From an uncultured Lachnospiraceae bacterium (GTDB lineage Bacteria; Bacillota; Clostridia; Lachnospirales; Lachnospiraceae): DNA of 64,000 nucleotides. The DNA is taken from NCBI GenBank assembly GCA_947576945.1, contig CANPTH010000011.1:1-64000 (forward strand), in the 5' to 3' direction. Positions 51,195 to 60,539 of the stretch are shown here, piece after piece; position 1 is the first letter of the stretch, and the number at the start of each line of letters is the position of its first letter. Both the position numbers and the translations under genes were made by a program. The notes beneath the pieces are model-generated. The model worked only from the letters and a program-made list of their open reading frames with translations, made no database searches and was not told where the DNA came from.

Positions 51195-52910
51195 TTACGA
51201 CTGCTTCGGAAGCACATAAGAACTCTTCAAAGATACAATCCTGTTGAATACAGGCGCTTCCGGTCTGGAATCCTTACAGTCTACACAGAAAAATCCCTGT
51301 CTGACAAACTGGAAGCTGTCATACGCTTTGGCATCCTTAACGGAAGGTTCTATATAACATTCCTTCAGAACGATCAGCGAATTCGGATTGAGATTCAGGC
51401 TGCCGTCATCATTGTAAACGCCTTTCTCTTCATCGATGATATTCTCATACAGTCTGACTTCCGCCCGCACTGCATCCGCAGCGGATACCCAATGGATCGT
51501 TCCTTTCACTTTGCGGCCGTCCGGACTGTTTCCTCCCCTGGAGGCCGGATCATAAGTACAGTGCACCACTGTCACCTTACCGTCTTCATCCTTCTCGAAG
51601 CTGACACATTTCACGAAGTAAGCGCCCATCAGGCGAACCTCATTCCCCGGGAAGAGCCTGAAATACTTCTTCGGCGGTTCCTCCATAAAATCCTCTCTGT
51701 CGATATACAGCTCTCCGGAAAAGGGAACCTTACGCCTGCCCAGTTCTTCATTCTCGGGGTTATTCACGATTTCCAGCATCTCTGTCTGCCCCTGCGGGTA
51801 ATTATCGATCACCAGCTTCACGGGATCCAGCGCAGCCATCACACGCGGCCGTTTCATCTTCAAATCTTCCCGGATACAATACTCCAGCATGGAATACTCT
51901 GCCGAAGAATTTGCTTTGGACACCCCGCACAGATCCACAAAGAGCCTGATCGATTCCGGCGTAAATCCTCTTCTTCTCAGTGCCGCAATGGATACCATCC
52001 TGGGATCATCCCAGCCGTCTACCACACCGTCCTCCACCAGCTTCTTGATATATCTCTTACCCGTGACTACATTGGTCAAATACATTTTCGCAAACTCGAT
52101 CTGCTTCGGCGGATGCGGATACTCCAGTTCTTCTACCACCCAGTTATATAACGGTCTGTGATCCTCAAATTCCAACGTACAGATTGAGTGGGTAATGCCC
52201 TCAATGGCGTCTTCAATCGGGTGCGCATAATCATACATCGGATAAATGCACCATCTGTCTCCCGTATTCTGATGGGACAGATGCGCCACGCGGTACAGGA
52301 TCGGATCACGCATATTGATATTGGGCGATGCCATATCAATCTTAGCGCGAAGCGTCTTCTCCCCGTCTGCGTACTTCCCTTCCTTCATCTCCTCAAACAG
52401 ACTCAGATTCTCCTCTATGCTCCTGTCTCTGTTCGGGTCATTGATGCCCGGCTCTGTCAAAGTGCCGCGGTACTCCCGCATCTGTTCTGCGGACAGGTCT
52501 GAGACATAAGCCTTACCCTTCCTGATCAGCCTGACTGCGCCCTCATACATTTGTTCAAAATAGTCGGAAGCGAAGAAAAGTCTGTCTTCATAATCCGCTC
52601 CCAGCCACTTCACATCCTCTTTGATGGATTCAACGAATTCACTCTTCTCCTTTGTCGGATTCGTATCATCAAAACGAAGATTAAATTTACCGCCGTACTG
52701 TTCGGCCAGCCCTGCATTCAACAGAATGCTCTTCGCATGCCCGATATGCAGATATCCGTTTGGTTCAGGCGGAAATCTGGTATGCACGGTATCGCAGGTT
52801 CCTTCGGCAAGATCCTTATCGATAATCTGCTCGATAAAATTCCTGGATACCACTTCCTTCTCTTCTCTCTCCATTGTCTGTTCTGTCACATTCTTCTCAT
52901 TCTCACTCAT
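51195..52910 (-). CDS. glnS: Glutaminyl-tRNA synthetase
   Basis: 571 residues from ATG 52910 (GGGAGC precedes it). Class I motif HIGH is in [20 protein letters not shown]; the GlnRS-type sequence [17 protein letters not shown] follows. In the KMSKS region it reads [20 protein letters not shown], a variant of the usual VMSKR form, and then [20 protein letters not shown] as in GlnRS. The C-terminal 230 residues form the two beta barrels that read the anticodon. It charges tRNA-Gln with glutamine in the cytosol. Its presence indicates that this organism does not rely solely on the GatCAB route. It is monocistronic by spacing. Confidence 0.95.
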   Translation of the reverse strand: MSENEKNVTEQTMEREEKEVVSRNFIEQIIDKDLAEGTCDTVHTRFPPEPNGYLHIGHAKSILLNAGLAEQYGGKFNLRFDDTNPTKEKSEFVESIKEDVKWLGADYEDRLFFASDYFEQMYEGAVRLIRKGKAYVSDLSAEQMREYRGTLTEPGINDPNRDRSIEENLSLFEEMKEGKYADGEKTLRAKIDMASPNINMRDPILYRVAHLSHQNTGDRWCIYPMYDYAHPIEDAIEGITHSICTLEFEDHRPLYNWVVEELEYPHPPKQIEFAKMYLTNVVTGKRYIKKLVEDGVVDGWDDPRMVSIAALRRRGFTPESIRLFVDLCGVSKANSSAEYSMLEYCIREDLKMKRPRVMAALDPVKLVIDNYPQGQTEMLEIVNNPENEELGRRKVPFSGELYIDREDFMEEPPKKYFRLFPGNEVRLMGAYFVKCVSFEKDEDGKVTVVHCTYDPASRGGNSPDGRKVKGTIHWVSAADAVRAEVRLYENIIDEEKGVYNDDGSLNLNPNSLIVLKECYIEPSVKDAKAYDSFQFVRQGFFCVDCKDSRPEAPVFNRIVSLKSSYVLPKQS

Positions 52911-53106
52911 AGCTGCTCCCTGCGGCTGACCGTTTCTCATAACGATAACCGGCCGGCCTTCCTTCTTTCCTCTGGCCTATTCTGCGATCCATGGCAAACG
53001 ATCAGGGAACCCGCCGTTCTTCATGTCCATCGAAGGCAGACGTACACCAGCTATCCGTATTGTATCATAGCATGCTTCAAATAGGAAGAAAAAATGTAAA
53101 TTCCGC

Positions 53107-53754
53107 TTATCTGAACTTCTCCCGCATCGCCAGAAGCGTATCGATCTGTTCCTTCGTAAGCAGATTCTGCTTCCCCAAAAGCTTATCCGTGATCAGCAGG
53201 ATTCTGGCATAATGCTCCATGGATTCCAGCCGGTAGTATGCTGCGTACGGATCCTGCGCCCAGGTTACCGCGCCATGATTCGCAAGCAGGATTCCATGGT
53301 GCGTATGGCAGTAAGGTGCAATCACCTCCGGCACTTCTTTGCTTCCCAGCTCCGCATAGGGCGCGATGGGCACGTCTCCCAGGCTGATAATCGCCTCCGC
53401 CAGAACCGGCACGTCCAGCGGTATCCCGGCTATGGCATAGCAGGTGCATACCAGCGGGTGGGCGTGACATACGGAACGGATGGCATCATTCTCCTGATAG
53501 GCCCGCAGATGCATTTTCAATTCCGATGACGGCTTATAGGTTCCTGCCAGCAGATTACCATCCAGGTCTACCTTGACAAGCATTTTCTTCTTCATATATC
53601 CCTTAGAGACACCGGTAGGCGTCGCCCACACCTCGTTTTCTCCCGTCCTGACCGAAATATTCCCGTCATTGGCCGCCACAAATCCCCGCATATACATTCG
53701 CTGTCCGATGTCAATAATCGCCTTTTTGGCTTGTTTCTCCGATAAATATTCCAT
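53107..53754 (-). CDS. Class II aldolase (deoxypentulose-phosphate or fuculose-phosphate aldolase type)
   Basis: 215 residues. Zinc-binding histidines and the catalytic glutamate are visible: GNISVRTGENEVWATPTGVS near the start, SSELKMHLRAY with the glutamate, VCHAHPLVCTCYA with two histidines, and a third near THHGILLANHGAVTW. Such enzymes split L-fuculose-1-P, L-ribulose-5-P-like or 5-deoxyribulose-1-P to dihydroxyacetone phosphate and an aldehyde. It lies 87 bp downstream of an MtnA-like isomerase. In the DHAP shunt (DrdA/Ald2), these two enzymes recycle 5'-deoxyadenosine and methylthioadenosine ribosyl units. No kinase gene is adjacent, so a phosphorylase or kinase would have to act from elsewhere. 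Confidence 0.85.
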   Translation of the reverse strand: MEYLSEKQAKKAIIDIGQRMYMRGFVAANDGNISVRTGENEVWATPTGVSKGYMKKKMLVKVDLDGNLLAGTYKPSSELKMHLRAYQENDAIRSVCHAHPLVCTCYAIAGIPLDVPVLAEAIISLGDVPIAPYAELGSKEVPEVIAPYCHTHHGILLANHGAVTWAQDPYAAYYRLESMEHYARILLITDKLLGKQNLLTKEQIDTLLAMREKFR

Positions 53755-53841
53755 AATTTCTTCCCTCTGTTCCGTATTCTGTATTTACTCTGCGAAGCGC
53801 TGTCCAAAACCTCTTCTATTGCCAGGCGAAAGGCTGCTGTT

Positions 53842-54933
53842 TCAGACAGGCTTACGATTTCTGAAAACAGCCTGCAGCGACTCCGTATAGGGCGGCCTGG
53901 CAATCCCATATTCCGTAACGATTCCCGCAATCAAATCATGATCCGTCACATCAAATGCCGGATTATAAACTTTCACTCCCGCGGGCGCCATCGGTTTCTC
54001 ATACCACATATCAGTCACCTCATGGGCCGGACGCTGTTCGATCACGATCTCTGCTCCGGTAGGCGTATTCATATCGATGGTGGAAGTCGGTGCACAGACA
54101 TATACAGGTACGTGATATCTCTGGGCCACGGCCGCCACAACCGAAGTGCCGATCTTGTTGGCTGTATCCCCGTTGGCCGCCACACGGTCACAACCCACAA
54201 ATACCGCATTCACCCAGCCATTGCGCATAACCGCAGCAGACATATTATCACAGATCAGCGTTACATCCACTCCCGATGCATGCAGTTCATAGGCTGTCAG
54301 CCTTGCTCCCTGCAGCAGAGGCCGCGTCTCATCCGCAAACACACGGAAATGATACCCTCTCTCCTGCCCCAGGTAAACAGGCGCCGTCGCCGTACCGTAC
54401 CTGCACGTGGCCAGCTGCCCCGCATTGCAGTGTGTCAGGATGCCGTCTCCCGGCTTCACCAGTGTCAGCCCATACTCACCGATTGCTCTGCACACACGGA
54501 TATCCTCCTCCTTCATCGCCAGAGCCTCTTCCCGCAGCTTATCCTTGATCTCCGTCACCGGCAGCTCCCGGCCGGCTATACACACCTGCTCCATCCTGTT
54601 CAGCGCCCACGACAGATTTACCGCCGTCGGCCGTGCAGAATTCAGATACTCCTTCTGCCTGCAGAATTCCTGATAGAAAACATCGTATGCATCAGTCCGT
54701 ATCTGTTTCGCCAGCAGATAGATGCCGAAGGCCGCCGCCACACCGATAGCCGGCGCGCCGCGCACCTTTAACAGATAAATTGCTTCCCATATCTCCTCTC
54801 CGGTATGCAGGCTGATCAATTCTGCGCTTCCCGGCAGCTTCGTCTGATCCAGTATCACCAGCGCACTGTTCTCGTCATCCAGCTCCACCGTCTCGTACTC
54901 CATAATGCTTTTCTTTGCTTTTTCTTCACTCAT
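53842..54933 (-). CDS. mtnA: S-methyl-5-thioribose-1-phosphate isomerase-type enzyme
   Basis: 363 residues with the eIF2B-related fold. RGAPAIGVAAAFGIYLLAK near residue 55 binds the phosphate. GDGILTHCNAGQLATC holds the catalytic cysteine (near residue 164), and VFVGCDRVAANGDTANKIGT supplies the catalytic aspartate. TSTIDMNTPTG and PMAPAGVKVYNPAFDVT complete the signature. It interconverts 5-methylthioribose-1-P or 5-deoxyribose-1-P and the ribulose form. Its neighbour is a class II aldolase, a pairing that fits 5-deoxyribose salvage rather than full methionine salvage. Confidence 0.92.
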   Translation of the reverse strand: MSEEKAKKSIMEYETVELDDENSALVILDQTKLPGSAELISLHTGEEIWEAIYLLKVRGAPAIGVAAAFGIYLLAKQIRTDAYDVFYQEFCRQKEYLNSARPTAVNLSWALNRMEQVCIAGRELPVTEIKDKLREEALAMKEEDIRVCRAIGEYGLTLVKPGDGILTHCNAGQLATCRYGTATAPVYLGQERGYHFRVFADETRPLLQGARLTAYELHASGVDVTLICDNMSAAVMRNGWVNAVFVGCDRVAANGDTANKIGTSVVAAVAQRYHVPVYVCAPTSTIDMNTPTGAEIVIEQRPAHEVTDMWYEKPMAPAGVKVYNPAFDVTDHDLIAGIVTEYGIARPPYTESLQAVFRNRKPV

Positions 54934-55004
54934 AATCTTTTCTCCTGCTCTGTCATTTATTCGTACTCCTCATGTATCTCCCAGATACCCGCGGATCCCT
55001 GCCT

Positions 55005-56192
55005 CTACAGCATCAAATAATAAGTCACCGGAAACAGCTTCTCCAACACCGTAAAGATGGGCAGATAGGCTCCCAGCCTGATGAAGACCGGACCGCAGAT
55101 CAGACTGCCCATAGTCAGAATCGGCATTGCCGCCGCTATCATCTCCTGTCTGCGCAGCAGCTGTCTGAGCATGATACAATATACTATGATAATACACTGG
55201 TAAATCAGCAGATTCCTGCTCTCTCTGCCCCATACGGCCCCACTCCAGACAGTAAGCATTCTGTTGACGTTAAACTCAGAGCCGCAGTAACGCAGTCCGT
55301 CATAAAACCATTGACTTATCAGCGCCGCAGCCGAGATAAATATGGTGGAGATCCATATATTAACCAAACAGGTCAATATGTCCGGCGCCATACGGATAAA
55401 CCTCTTCTCCATTTTATCCCTTTCATATTCCAGCATACCACATAATCCACCCAGAAAAATAAGGACGGCAAACACCCCTTTCACCGGGAAAACCGCGGTA
55501 CTGCCCTGCTTATTGACAGTACCATCAGCGTCATTATTGACAGGGCCGTCAATATCGTTATCGTATTTTACAAGCATGTCATAATCAGATTGACTTATAG
55601 AGTCACCATAGAAATATTGAAATCGAAAGGTACTGTCATCCACAAGCCGTCTCTCATATGCATCCCTGGCAAAGGCTGCCGCAGTATCCGGAAATTGCCC
55701 CATATACCGCTCATAACATTCTTCTGCATACAGCCTGAAAATCACCCCGGCCAGCCGTTCCCTGGCGATTCCGGCTGCACTGCCGGAATCCGTCTCGAAA
55801 ACTGTAATGCTTTTCTGCCATGCACCGTCAAGTACTTTCTCCTCCAGATCCGATGCAATGACAAACCCGCAGTCAGCCTTACCGGCCGCCACATATCGCT
55901 CCACCGCGCCGCGCTCATCCAGATATACAAACCGCAGTATGCTGTCCGCTTCCTGTTCCGACAGCATGGCCATGATCGCTTCCTTCCATGCACCGTCTTC
56001 TATACACACCGCCACTGCCGTGCCGCTTTGTGCCTCATGTTCCATAAATCCTGCCGCATATCCCAGCAGCGGCATCAGTATAAACAGAGCCACATAAACA
56101 GGCTGCCGCCAGAGACGCCTGGCAAGAAGCCGGATCCAGAGCATATATTGTTTTACGCGGAAAACCTTTCCTTCTTTCACCTCGTTCACCAT
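55005..56192 (-). CDS. ABC-2-type transporter permease
   Basis: 395 residues. One N-terminal helix (residues about 30-48) is followed by an extracytoplasmic domain of about 200 residues, then five or so C-terminal helices, starting at AVFPVKGVFAVLIFLGGLCG. This is the ABC2_membrane_3 layout. The extracytoplasmic loop includes a short acidic repeat, DNDIDGPVNNDADGTVN. A good AAGGTGGG site precedes the ATG. It is the last gene of the ABC exporter unit and the companion of the permease at 56232. The substrate cannot be predicted; bacteriocin-immunity-like or lipid-type exporters share this layout. Confidence 0.82.
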   Translation of the reverse strand: MVNEVKEGKVFRVKQYMLWIRLLARRLWRQPVYVALFILMPLLGYAAGFMEHEAQSGTAVAVCIEDGAWKEAIMAMLSEQEADSILRFVYLDERGAVERYVAAGKADCGFVIASDLEEKVLDGAWQKSITVFETDSGSAAGIARERLAGVIFRLYAEECYERYMGQFPDTAAAFARDAYERRLVDDSTFRFQYFYGDSISQSDYDMLVKYDNDIDGPVNNDADGTVNKQGSTAVFPVKGVFAVLIFLGGLCGMLEYERDKMEKRFIRMAPDILTCLVNIWISTIFISAAALISQWFYDGLRYCGSEFNVNRMLTVWSGAVWGRESRNLLIYQCIIIVYCIMLRQLLRRQEMIAAAMPILTMGSLICGPVFIRLGAYLPIFTVLEKLFPVTYYLML

Positions 56193-56231
56193 GATCCCAC
56201 CTTACAGAATCCCAGATCCGCACAGTCAATG

Positions 56232-57503
56232 TTAATGTCCGGTTCCCCGTCCTCCTCCGCCACCGCGGACCAGGCATGCCGCTGTGCCGCACACGATCGT
56301 GTAGCAGCACAGTACCGCCATACACGCTTCCATCTCCATCACGCCACGGCCTGCAAGAAGGCCGCTCACCGCCCGCATCAGCCAGGTCGTCGGCAGCCAG
56401 GCGCCCACAGTTCTCACAGCCTGTGGCAAAAACATTGCCGGAACCAGACCGCCGGACAGATAAACCATTACCACCGAAAACACAAAGACCAGCAGAATTC
56501 CGCCCGTCCTGCTTCCCGCCAGGCTGTGTACCAGATAGATAAGGCTCGTAACCGTCATAATAATGGCAGCTGCCAGCTCCATCCTGACAGAACCCGGATA
56601 TCCGCCGCCTGTCACAAGATAATCCGCCGCCTCCTGCGGCCCAAACCTTACAAACATCCTGACCGACAGCCACAAAATACCGGCAAAAAGTCCTACGCAC
56701 AACATGCCGCAAATCCACTGACAAAACCCCTGCCAGATCTTCCCCGTCCCCGCTCTTTCCAGCTGTCTGCAAAATACCGGCGGTTCCCTGCGCACAACAG
56801 GATACATCGCCATACCGGCCAGCAGAAGAAACAGAATACTGCCGGAAGCCAGATAGAACTGCAGCACATTCACAGAACCGAATGCGGAAACCTTTTCATT
56901 ATGATACAGCGCCAGCCTGTCCAATGCAAAAGCCAGATTATAGCTGTCAATCCCGGCCTCCATCTGCGACAGCTGCTCTGTCAGCCCGAATGCGCGGGCA
57001 GTATCCCCTGCTGCATAGATCTGCGCCTGCGCCACGCGCAGAAGGCCCTCTCCGGATTCTGTCATTTCCCGGAATAAGAGGGCTTCCAGCCCCGCATTCT
57101 TTGGAAAGTAAATCTCCACCACAGGATTCACGCCGTTCATAATCCCTTCCAACAGGCCCGGCGGCAGCAGAACAAGCGCCGATACCTCGCCTTTTTCCAA
57201 CAGAGCGAAACCCTCCTGCTCCGTTGTCTGCCGGAAATGGCAGTACTGAGACACACTCTCTATATTCTCCACATATTGCAGCGCCATTTCAGTCATTGCC
57301 GTCATATCTTCCTGCACCGCCACCGCAATCTCTACCCGGACTGCCAGAGACTCACGTCCCATACTCCTGATACCGCCGAAAACCGCCATGGCTGTAAGAC
57401 TTAACAGCAGAATGATCTGCAGCAGCATAGGAGGAAGCAGTTTAACGGTTTTTTTGATTTCCATAGAAAGATATTGTAGTTTGTTCTGCAATTTATTTAC
57501 CAT
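56232..57503 (-). CDS. ABC-2-type transporter permease
   Basis: About 423 residues, ABC2_membrane_3 layout: one helix near residues 25-45 (LLPPMLLQIILLLSLTAMAV), a 190-residue outer domain, and six C-terminal helices beginning VLQFYLASGSILFLLLAGMA. It is homologous in plan to the permease at 55005, which lies 39 bp downstream, so the two likely form a heterodimer with the ATPase at 59694. The start is uncertain: ATG 57503 and GTG 57539 are both possible. The amino-terminal extension before the first helix is basic, as expected for a cytoplasmic end. Confidence 0.8.
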   Translation of the reverse strand: MVNKLQNKLQYLSMEIKKTVKLLPPMLLQIILLLSLTAMAVFGGIRSMGRESLAVRVEIAVAVQEDMTAMTEMALQYVENIESVSQYCHFRQTTEQEGFALLEKGEVSALVLLPPGLLEGIMNGVNPVVEIYFPKNAGLEALLFREMTESGEGLLRVAQAQIYAAGDTARAFGLTEQLSQMEAGIDSYNLAFALDRLALYHNEKVSAFGSVNVLQFYLASGSILFLLLAGMAMYPVVRREPPVFCRQLERAGTGKIWQGFCQWICGMLCVGLFAGILWLSVRMFVRFGPQEAADYLVTGGGYPGSVRMELAAAIIMTVTSLIYLVHSLAGSRTGGILLVFVFSVVMVYLSGGLVPAMFLPQAVRTVGAWLPTTWLMRAVSGLLAGRGVMEMEACMAVLCCYTIVCGTAACLVRGGGGGRGTGH

Positions 57504-57554
57504 ACCTCTCTCAGCTGTAAATTTGTAACCTTCCGGCACAAATCTTCATGCTGC

Positions 57555-57860
57555 TTATATTCGCCGGTCAGGCTCCCCCGCACTGATATCCGTATACATA
57601 TCCAGAAGCCCCACCGTCTCTGATGCAGGCCTGCCATACATATTACAGCATTTGTGTGAAACCTTCTTGGCTTCTTCCTCTTCCTCATCAAAGCTGACGC
57701 TCATCCGGTAAACACCCTGTGTAAATTCCGTATCCAGGTGCCGCATCACCTCGTCTATCATCGCCGCTTCTTCCGCACTGCCGTCCATTCTATTACCGTT
57801 CTTTGTATCAGTATTCTCTATGCTGCCGCTTTCTATCTTATCATGCTCTGTATGACTCAT
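57555..57860 (-). CDS. Small acidic protein in the ABC exporter unit
   Basis: 101 residues from ATG 57860, which has GGAGG five bases upstream; frames extending to 57953 lack a site. It is rich in aspartate and glutamate (SFDEEEEEAKKVSHKCC) and has a single CC pair, no signal peptide and no membrane segment. It may be a regulatory or adaptor protein of the neighbouring exporter. I do not recognise a family. Confidence 0.55.
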   Translation of the reverse strand: MSHTEHDKIESGSIENTDTKNGNRMDGSAEEAAMIDEVMRHLDTEFTQGVYRMSVSFDEEEEEAKKVSHKCCNMYGRPASETVGLLDMYTDISAGEPDRRI

Positions 57861-57999
57861 TAAAACCTCCATTCCTCTGCCTGGCCAATGCCAGGATGCT
57901 GCCACCCGGTATCTTTCTTTGATTACAGTTCTGATCCATATCCGGCCTCTCAACCTGCAGCCGCTCAGTTCCGGTCCCTCCCTGCGCAGCCATACTCTC

Positions 58000-59589
58000 T
58001 TACCATAAGGCGTTAAGCAGTTCGCCGTATGTATCGCTTATTTTATATAAAATGCCCAGCCAATCGCTTTCCGTCATCTCGAATAAAGCCGTCTTCTTCC
58101 CGACTTTGTGCATAACTTCATCTTCAAGCGGTTCCAACAGGATATCCCCGGTAATCTTAAACACTTCCTCCCCGCCAGTATAAAACTGCAGGCTCTCCAC
58201 TTCCAACTCCAGGCTCCGCCCTCTGACAATATCCTCCAGCTCCCCCTCAAGCACAAGCTCCAGATCCTCCTCATCATTCCACAGGGAAAGGCTCGTTGTG
58301 AAGGTGTCCCGAAGCGTGTCACTGTCCATGCTGTATTTCATCCGGAGTACAGAGTCCGCTTCCTCCATAAGCTCCGCTTCCACTTCCAGCCCGTAACTGT
58401 CACCTTTCCCGGACCGCTTACTCTGCAGGTACAGCGATCTGGCCACACCGTCTTCCCCCTCCACTGTTATCTCTCCCTGGACCTTTTCCGTGCTTTCCGA
58501 GTTCCCCAGAAAATGCAGGGATCCGCTCATTGCCGCCTTTCCGTCCAGCATTCTCACCGGTTCCGCGAACGTAATACTCTCGATCCGGTTCTGTCTATTG
58601 ATCTCAAAAAGCAGACAGATATCCGACGTGAGCAGTTTGTTATATGCCTGCCACCACTGGCCGCTTTCTGATGCTGCATAAACCGTATTGCTGCTTTCCA
58701 TAAATGCCCGGAGCAGACGTTCCATCTCCCTGACGGGAAATACTACGCGGTAAACTCCACGCTCCACCCGCTCCATAACCATAGTATCCCTGCATGCCTC
58801 GAGATCCGCGGCGTAACGCTCCGGAAAGTAGTTTTTGCTGACAATGTCCGGAAAAAGATCGATGGAGAAGTCCTCTAAATTGCTGCGTCCGGATAATCCC
58901 GCAAAAAAAGACGCATTATACTGACTGACTACATTTTCATTATTAACATATATATCTTCCAGAAAAAGCTCCGGTATGGAGAAGCAGAACGCCTCTTCAT
59001 CCGCATAGATATTCAAATGCGCAAATTCATAATTCATCATACTGATACTGGTATCTGCGCTCAGCTCTTTATCCTGCATATTCTTATAATACTCGGTATC
59101 AACACCGATCGTATTACCGATTAGTTCATCCGCTGTAAAATTAATCTGCGTACTTATATGGCCGCCTTCCTCTGCCAGCATCCAAAGCAGCTCCTCAATG
59201 CCAGCCTTCTCTGTAAGCGGATTCGCAGCCTCTTCCAGCTCTGCCGCCAGGTTCTGAACCGCTTTAGAAAGCCTGTAAGCAGGTGTGTTCCTGATATAGG
59301 CAATGCCGGTTCCAACACAGGCACAAAGCAAAAACGCCGCGCAGACTGCCGCCAGCAAAATCCTGAACTTAATTCTGTTATCTTTTGGAGGTGCGTACAT
59401 CTGTCCCTGCGCCTGGTATTTGTTTTGCTGTCTGGTATAAAAATTCAAATATCCCGGCCTCCGGTCAGTATTCCCGATATCCGGAATCGGTATCTCTTCG
59501 GGGATATAACGGCCATATGGATCATGCCGCTGCTCCTGTTTTGTCCCACCGCTTCTGAAATCCTCTTCTTTCTGACTGCCCGTATTCAT
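58000..59589 (-). CDS. Membrane-anchored lipid-domain-like extracytoplasmic protein, uncharacterised
   Basis: 529 residues. A polar, proline-rich cytoplasmic N-terminus (YGRYIPEEIPIPDIG) of about 75 residues is followed by a single helix, ILLAAVCAAFLLCACVGTGI, at residues 76-98. The remaining 430 residues are probably outside the membrane and consist of alternating strands and helices without recognisable enzymatic motifs. The plan resembles uncharacterised Clostridia proteins annotated as DUF6583-like, but I am not certain of the family. It lies in the ABC exporter unit between the ATPase and a small acidic protein. It could act as a sensor or substrate-binding partner of the exporter. Confidence 0.6.
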   Translation of the reverse strand: MNTGSQKEEDFRSGGTKQEQRHDPYGRYIPEEIPIPDIGNTDRRPGYLNFYTRQQNKYQAQGQMYAPPKDNRIKFRILLAAVCAAFLLCACVGTGIAYIRNTPAYRLSKAVQNLAAELEEAANPLTEKAGIEELLWMLAEEGGHISTQINFTADELIGNTIGVDTEYYKNMQDKELSADTSISMMNYEFAHLNIYADEEAFCFSIPELFLEDIYVNNENVVSQYNASFFAGLSGRSNLEDFSIDLFPDIVSKNYFPERYAADLEACRDTMVMERVERGVYRVVFPVREMERLLRAFMESSNTVYAASESGQWWQAYNKLLTSDICLLFEINRQNRIESITFAEPVRMLDGKAAMSGSLHFLGNSESTEKVQGEITVEGEDGVARSLYLQSKRSGKGDSYGLEVEAELMEEADSVLRMKYSMDSDTLRDTFTTSLSLWNDEEDLELVLEGELEDIVRGRSLELEVESLQFYTGGEEVFKITGDILLEPLEDEVMHKVGKKTALFEMTESDWLGILYKISDTYGELLNALW

Positions 59590-59693
59590 ACCTCTCCCCC
59601 TGTCTCACAATGCTTGTCACGTCCAAACCTCCCTGTGGGCGGAGGCGTCCTTATCCGCGCGGCATTCCCCTCCGGGAAACTGATCTGCCGATG

Positions 59694-60398
59694 TTACATT
59701 CTGCCCGTAAGCGCATCTCCACGCAGGCTGCGGTCTATCTGATGCAGTCTTCCTTCCTTCATTACATACAGGGCGCTGCACAGCTCCAGTTCGCTTTCTT
59801 CATGTGTCGTGATCACGACAGTGCCCCTGCGTTCCAGATATACCTGAAGATATCGGCGTATATCTTCCTTACAGATCAGGTCCAAAGCAGCGCTGGGTTC
59901 ATCCATAAGAAGCACCGGCGGCATGCCGGCCATCGCTATGCCGATGCTGACCCGCTTCTTCATACCGCCCGACAACCTGCTCACCCGCTTTGCAGAGAAT
60001 TCTCCCAGGCCCAGCAAACTTAAAAATCCCTGCTCCAGTTCGTTTTGAAGAGTCTTCTTATCCGGATACCACAAACGCAGATTGTCGTATACACTGAGTT
60101 CCGGAATCAGCGGATTCTCCTGAGGTACATAACCGGTCATCCTGCGAATCACTTCTCTGTTCCCATGCATCCTGCCGCTTCCCGCATCACTCCACGCCGT
60201 CTTGCCATAGTAAGATACCTGCCCTGATCTCGGTTTCAACGTTCCCGCCAAAATCGAAAGAAGCGTCGATTTCCCACAGCCGTTCGCACCGACGATCCCC
60301 ACACATTCTCCTCTTTGCGCTGCAAAGGACACACCCTGCAGAATCCGTTTCCTTCCGTATGCACTTGTCAGTTCTGTTACTGTAATCATATTTTCCAT
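59694..60398 (-). CDS. ABC transporter ATP-binding protein
   Basis: About 234 residues, a typical ATPase: Walker A CVGIVGANGCGKSTLLSILA near residue 36, the signature VSRLSGGMKKRVSIGIAMAG near 137 and Walker B VLLMDEPSAALDL. It contains YVPQENPLIPELSVYDNLRL as the Q-loop. It pairs with the two permeases at 55005 and 56232. ATG 60398 is used; a TTG at 60416 is an alternative. TGTGCTATTAT just upstream resembles an extended -10 element, so the transcript may start very close to the start codon. It is the first gene of its unit. Confidence 0.88.
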   Translation of the reverse strand: MENMITVTELTSAYGRKRILQGVSFAAQRGECVGIVGANGCGKSTLLSILAGTLKPRSGQVSYYGKTAWSDAGSGRMHGNREVIRRMTGYVPQENPLIPELSVYDNLRLWYPDKKTLQNELEQGFLSLLGLGEFSAKRVSRLSGGMKKRVSIGIAMAGMPPVLLMDEPSAALDLICKEDIRRYLQVYLERRGTVVITTHEESELELCSALYVMKEGRLHQIDRSLRGDALTGRM

Positions 60399-60430
60399 AG
60401 TTTCATAATAGCACAACTTTAAAATAAAGA

Positions 60431-60459
60431 AAACGCCTGGACAAGCTTCCCAGGCGTTT
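60431..60459. terminator. Bidirectional rho-independent terminator
   Basis: AAACGCCTGG (60431-60440) pairs perfectly with CCAGGCGTTT (60450-60459). It is followed by T-rich sequence on both strands. It separates the etf operon from the ABC exporter unit. Confidence 0.85.
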
Positions 60460-60508
60460 TTATCGTTTTTATAAGTTTCCTTTTCCGGGTTCGCGCAGCG
60501 AATCTCAT

Positions 60509-60537
60509 AAAGTTAATTTGCTTCGCAAATTAACTTT
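60509..60537 (-). terminator. Hairpin directly after etfA
   Basis: AAAGTTAATTTGC (60509-60521) pairs with GCAAATTAACTTT (60525-60537) across a 3-nt loop, immediately past the etfA stop codon. There is little T-run on the minus strand, so it may protect the mRNA end and work with the terminator at 60431-60459. Confidence 0.6.
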
Positions 60538-60539
60538 TA

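Noticed and set aside
51114-52151. 345-codon plus-strand frame
   Set aside because: It is antisense to glnS and has no family resemblance or ribosome-binding site.
51195-52910. GlnRS inactive because no standard KMSKS/VMSKR motif is seen
   Set aside because: The variant [10 protein letters not shown] is at the correct position and the rest of the enzyme is intact, so a lineage-specific form is more likely.
53938-54771. 277-codon plus-strand frame
   Set aside because: It is antisense to the well-conserved mtnA gene and its product is arginine/histidine-rich.
55590-57077. 495-codon plus-strand frame
   Set aside because: It is opposite two clear ABC permease genes, and its product is low-complexity and histidine/arginine-rich, typical of a shadow frame in GC-richer DNA.
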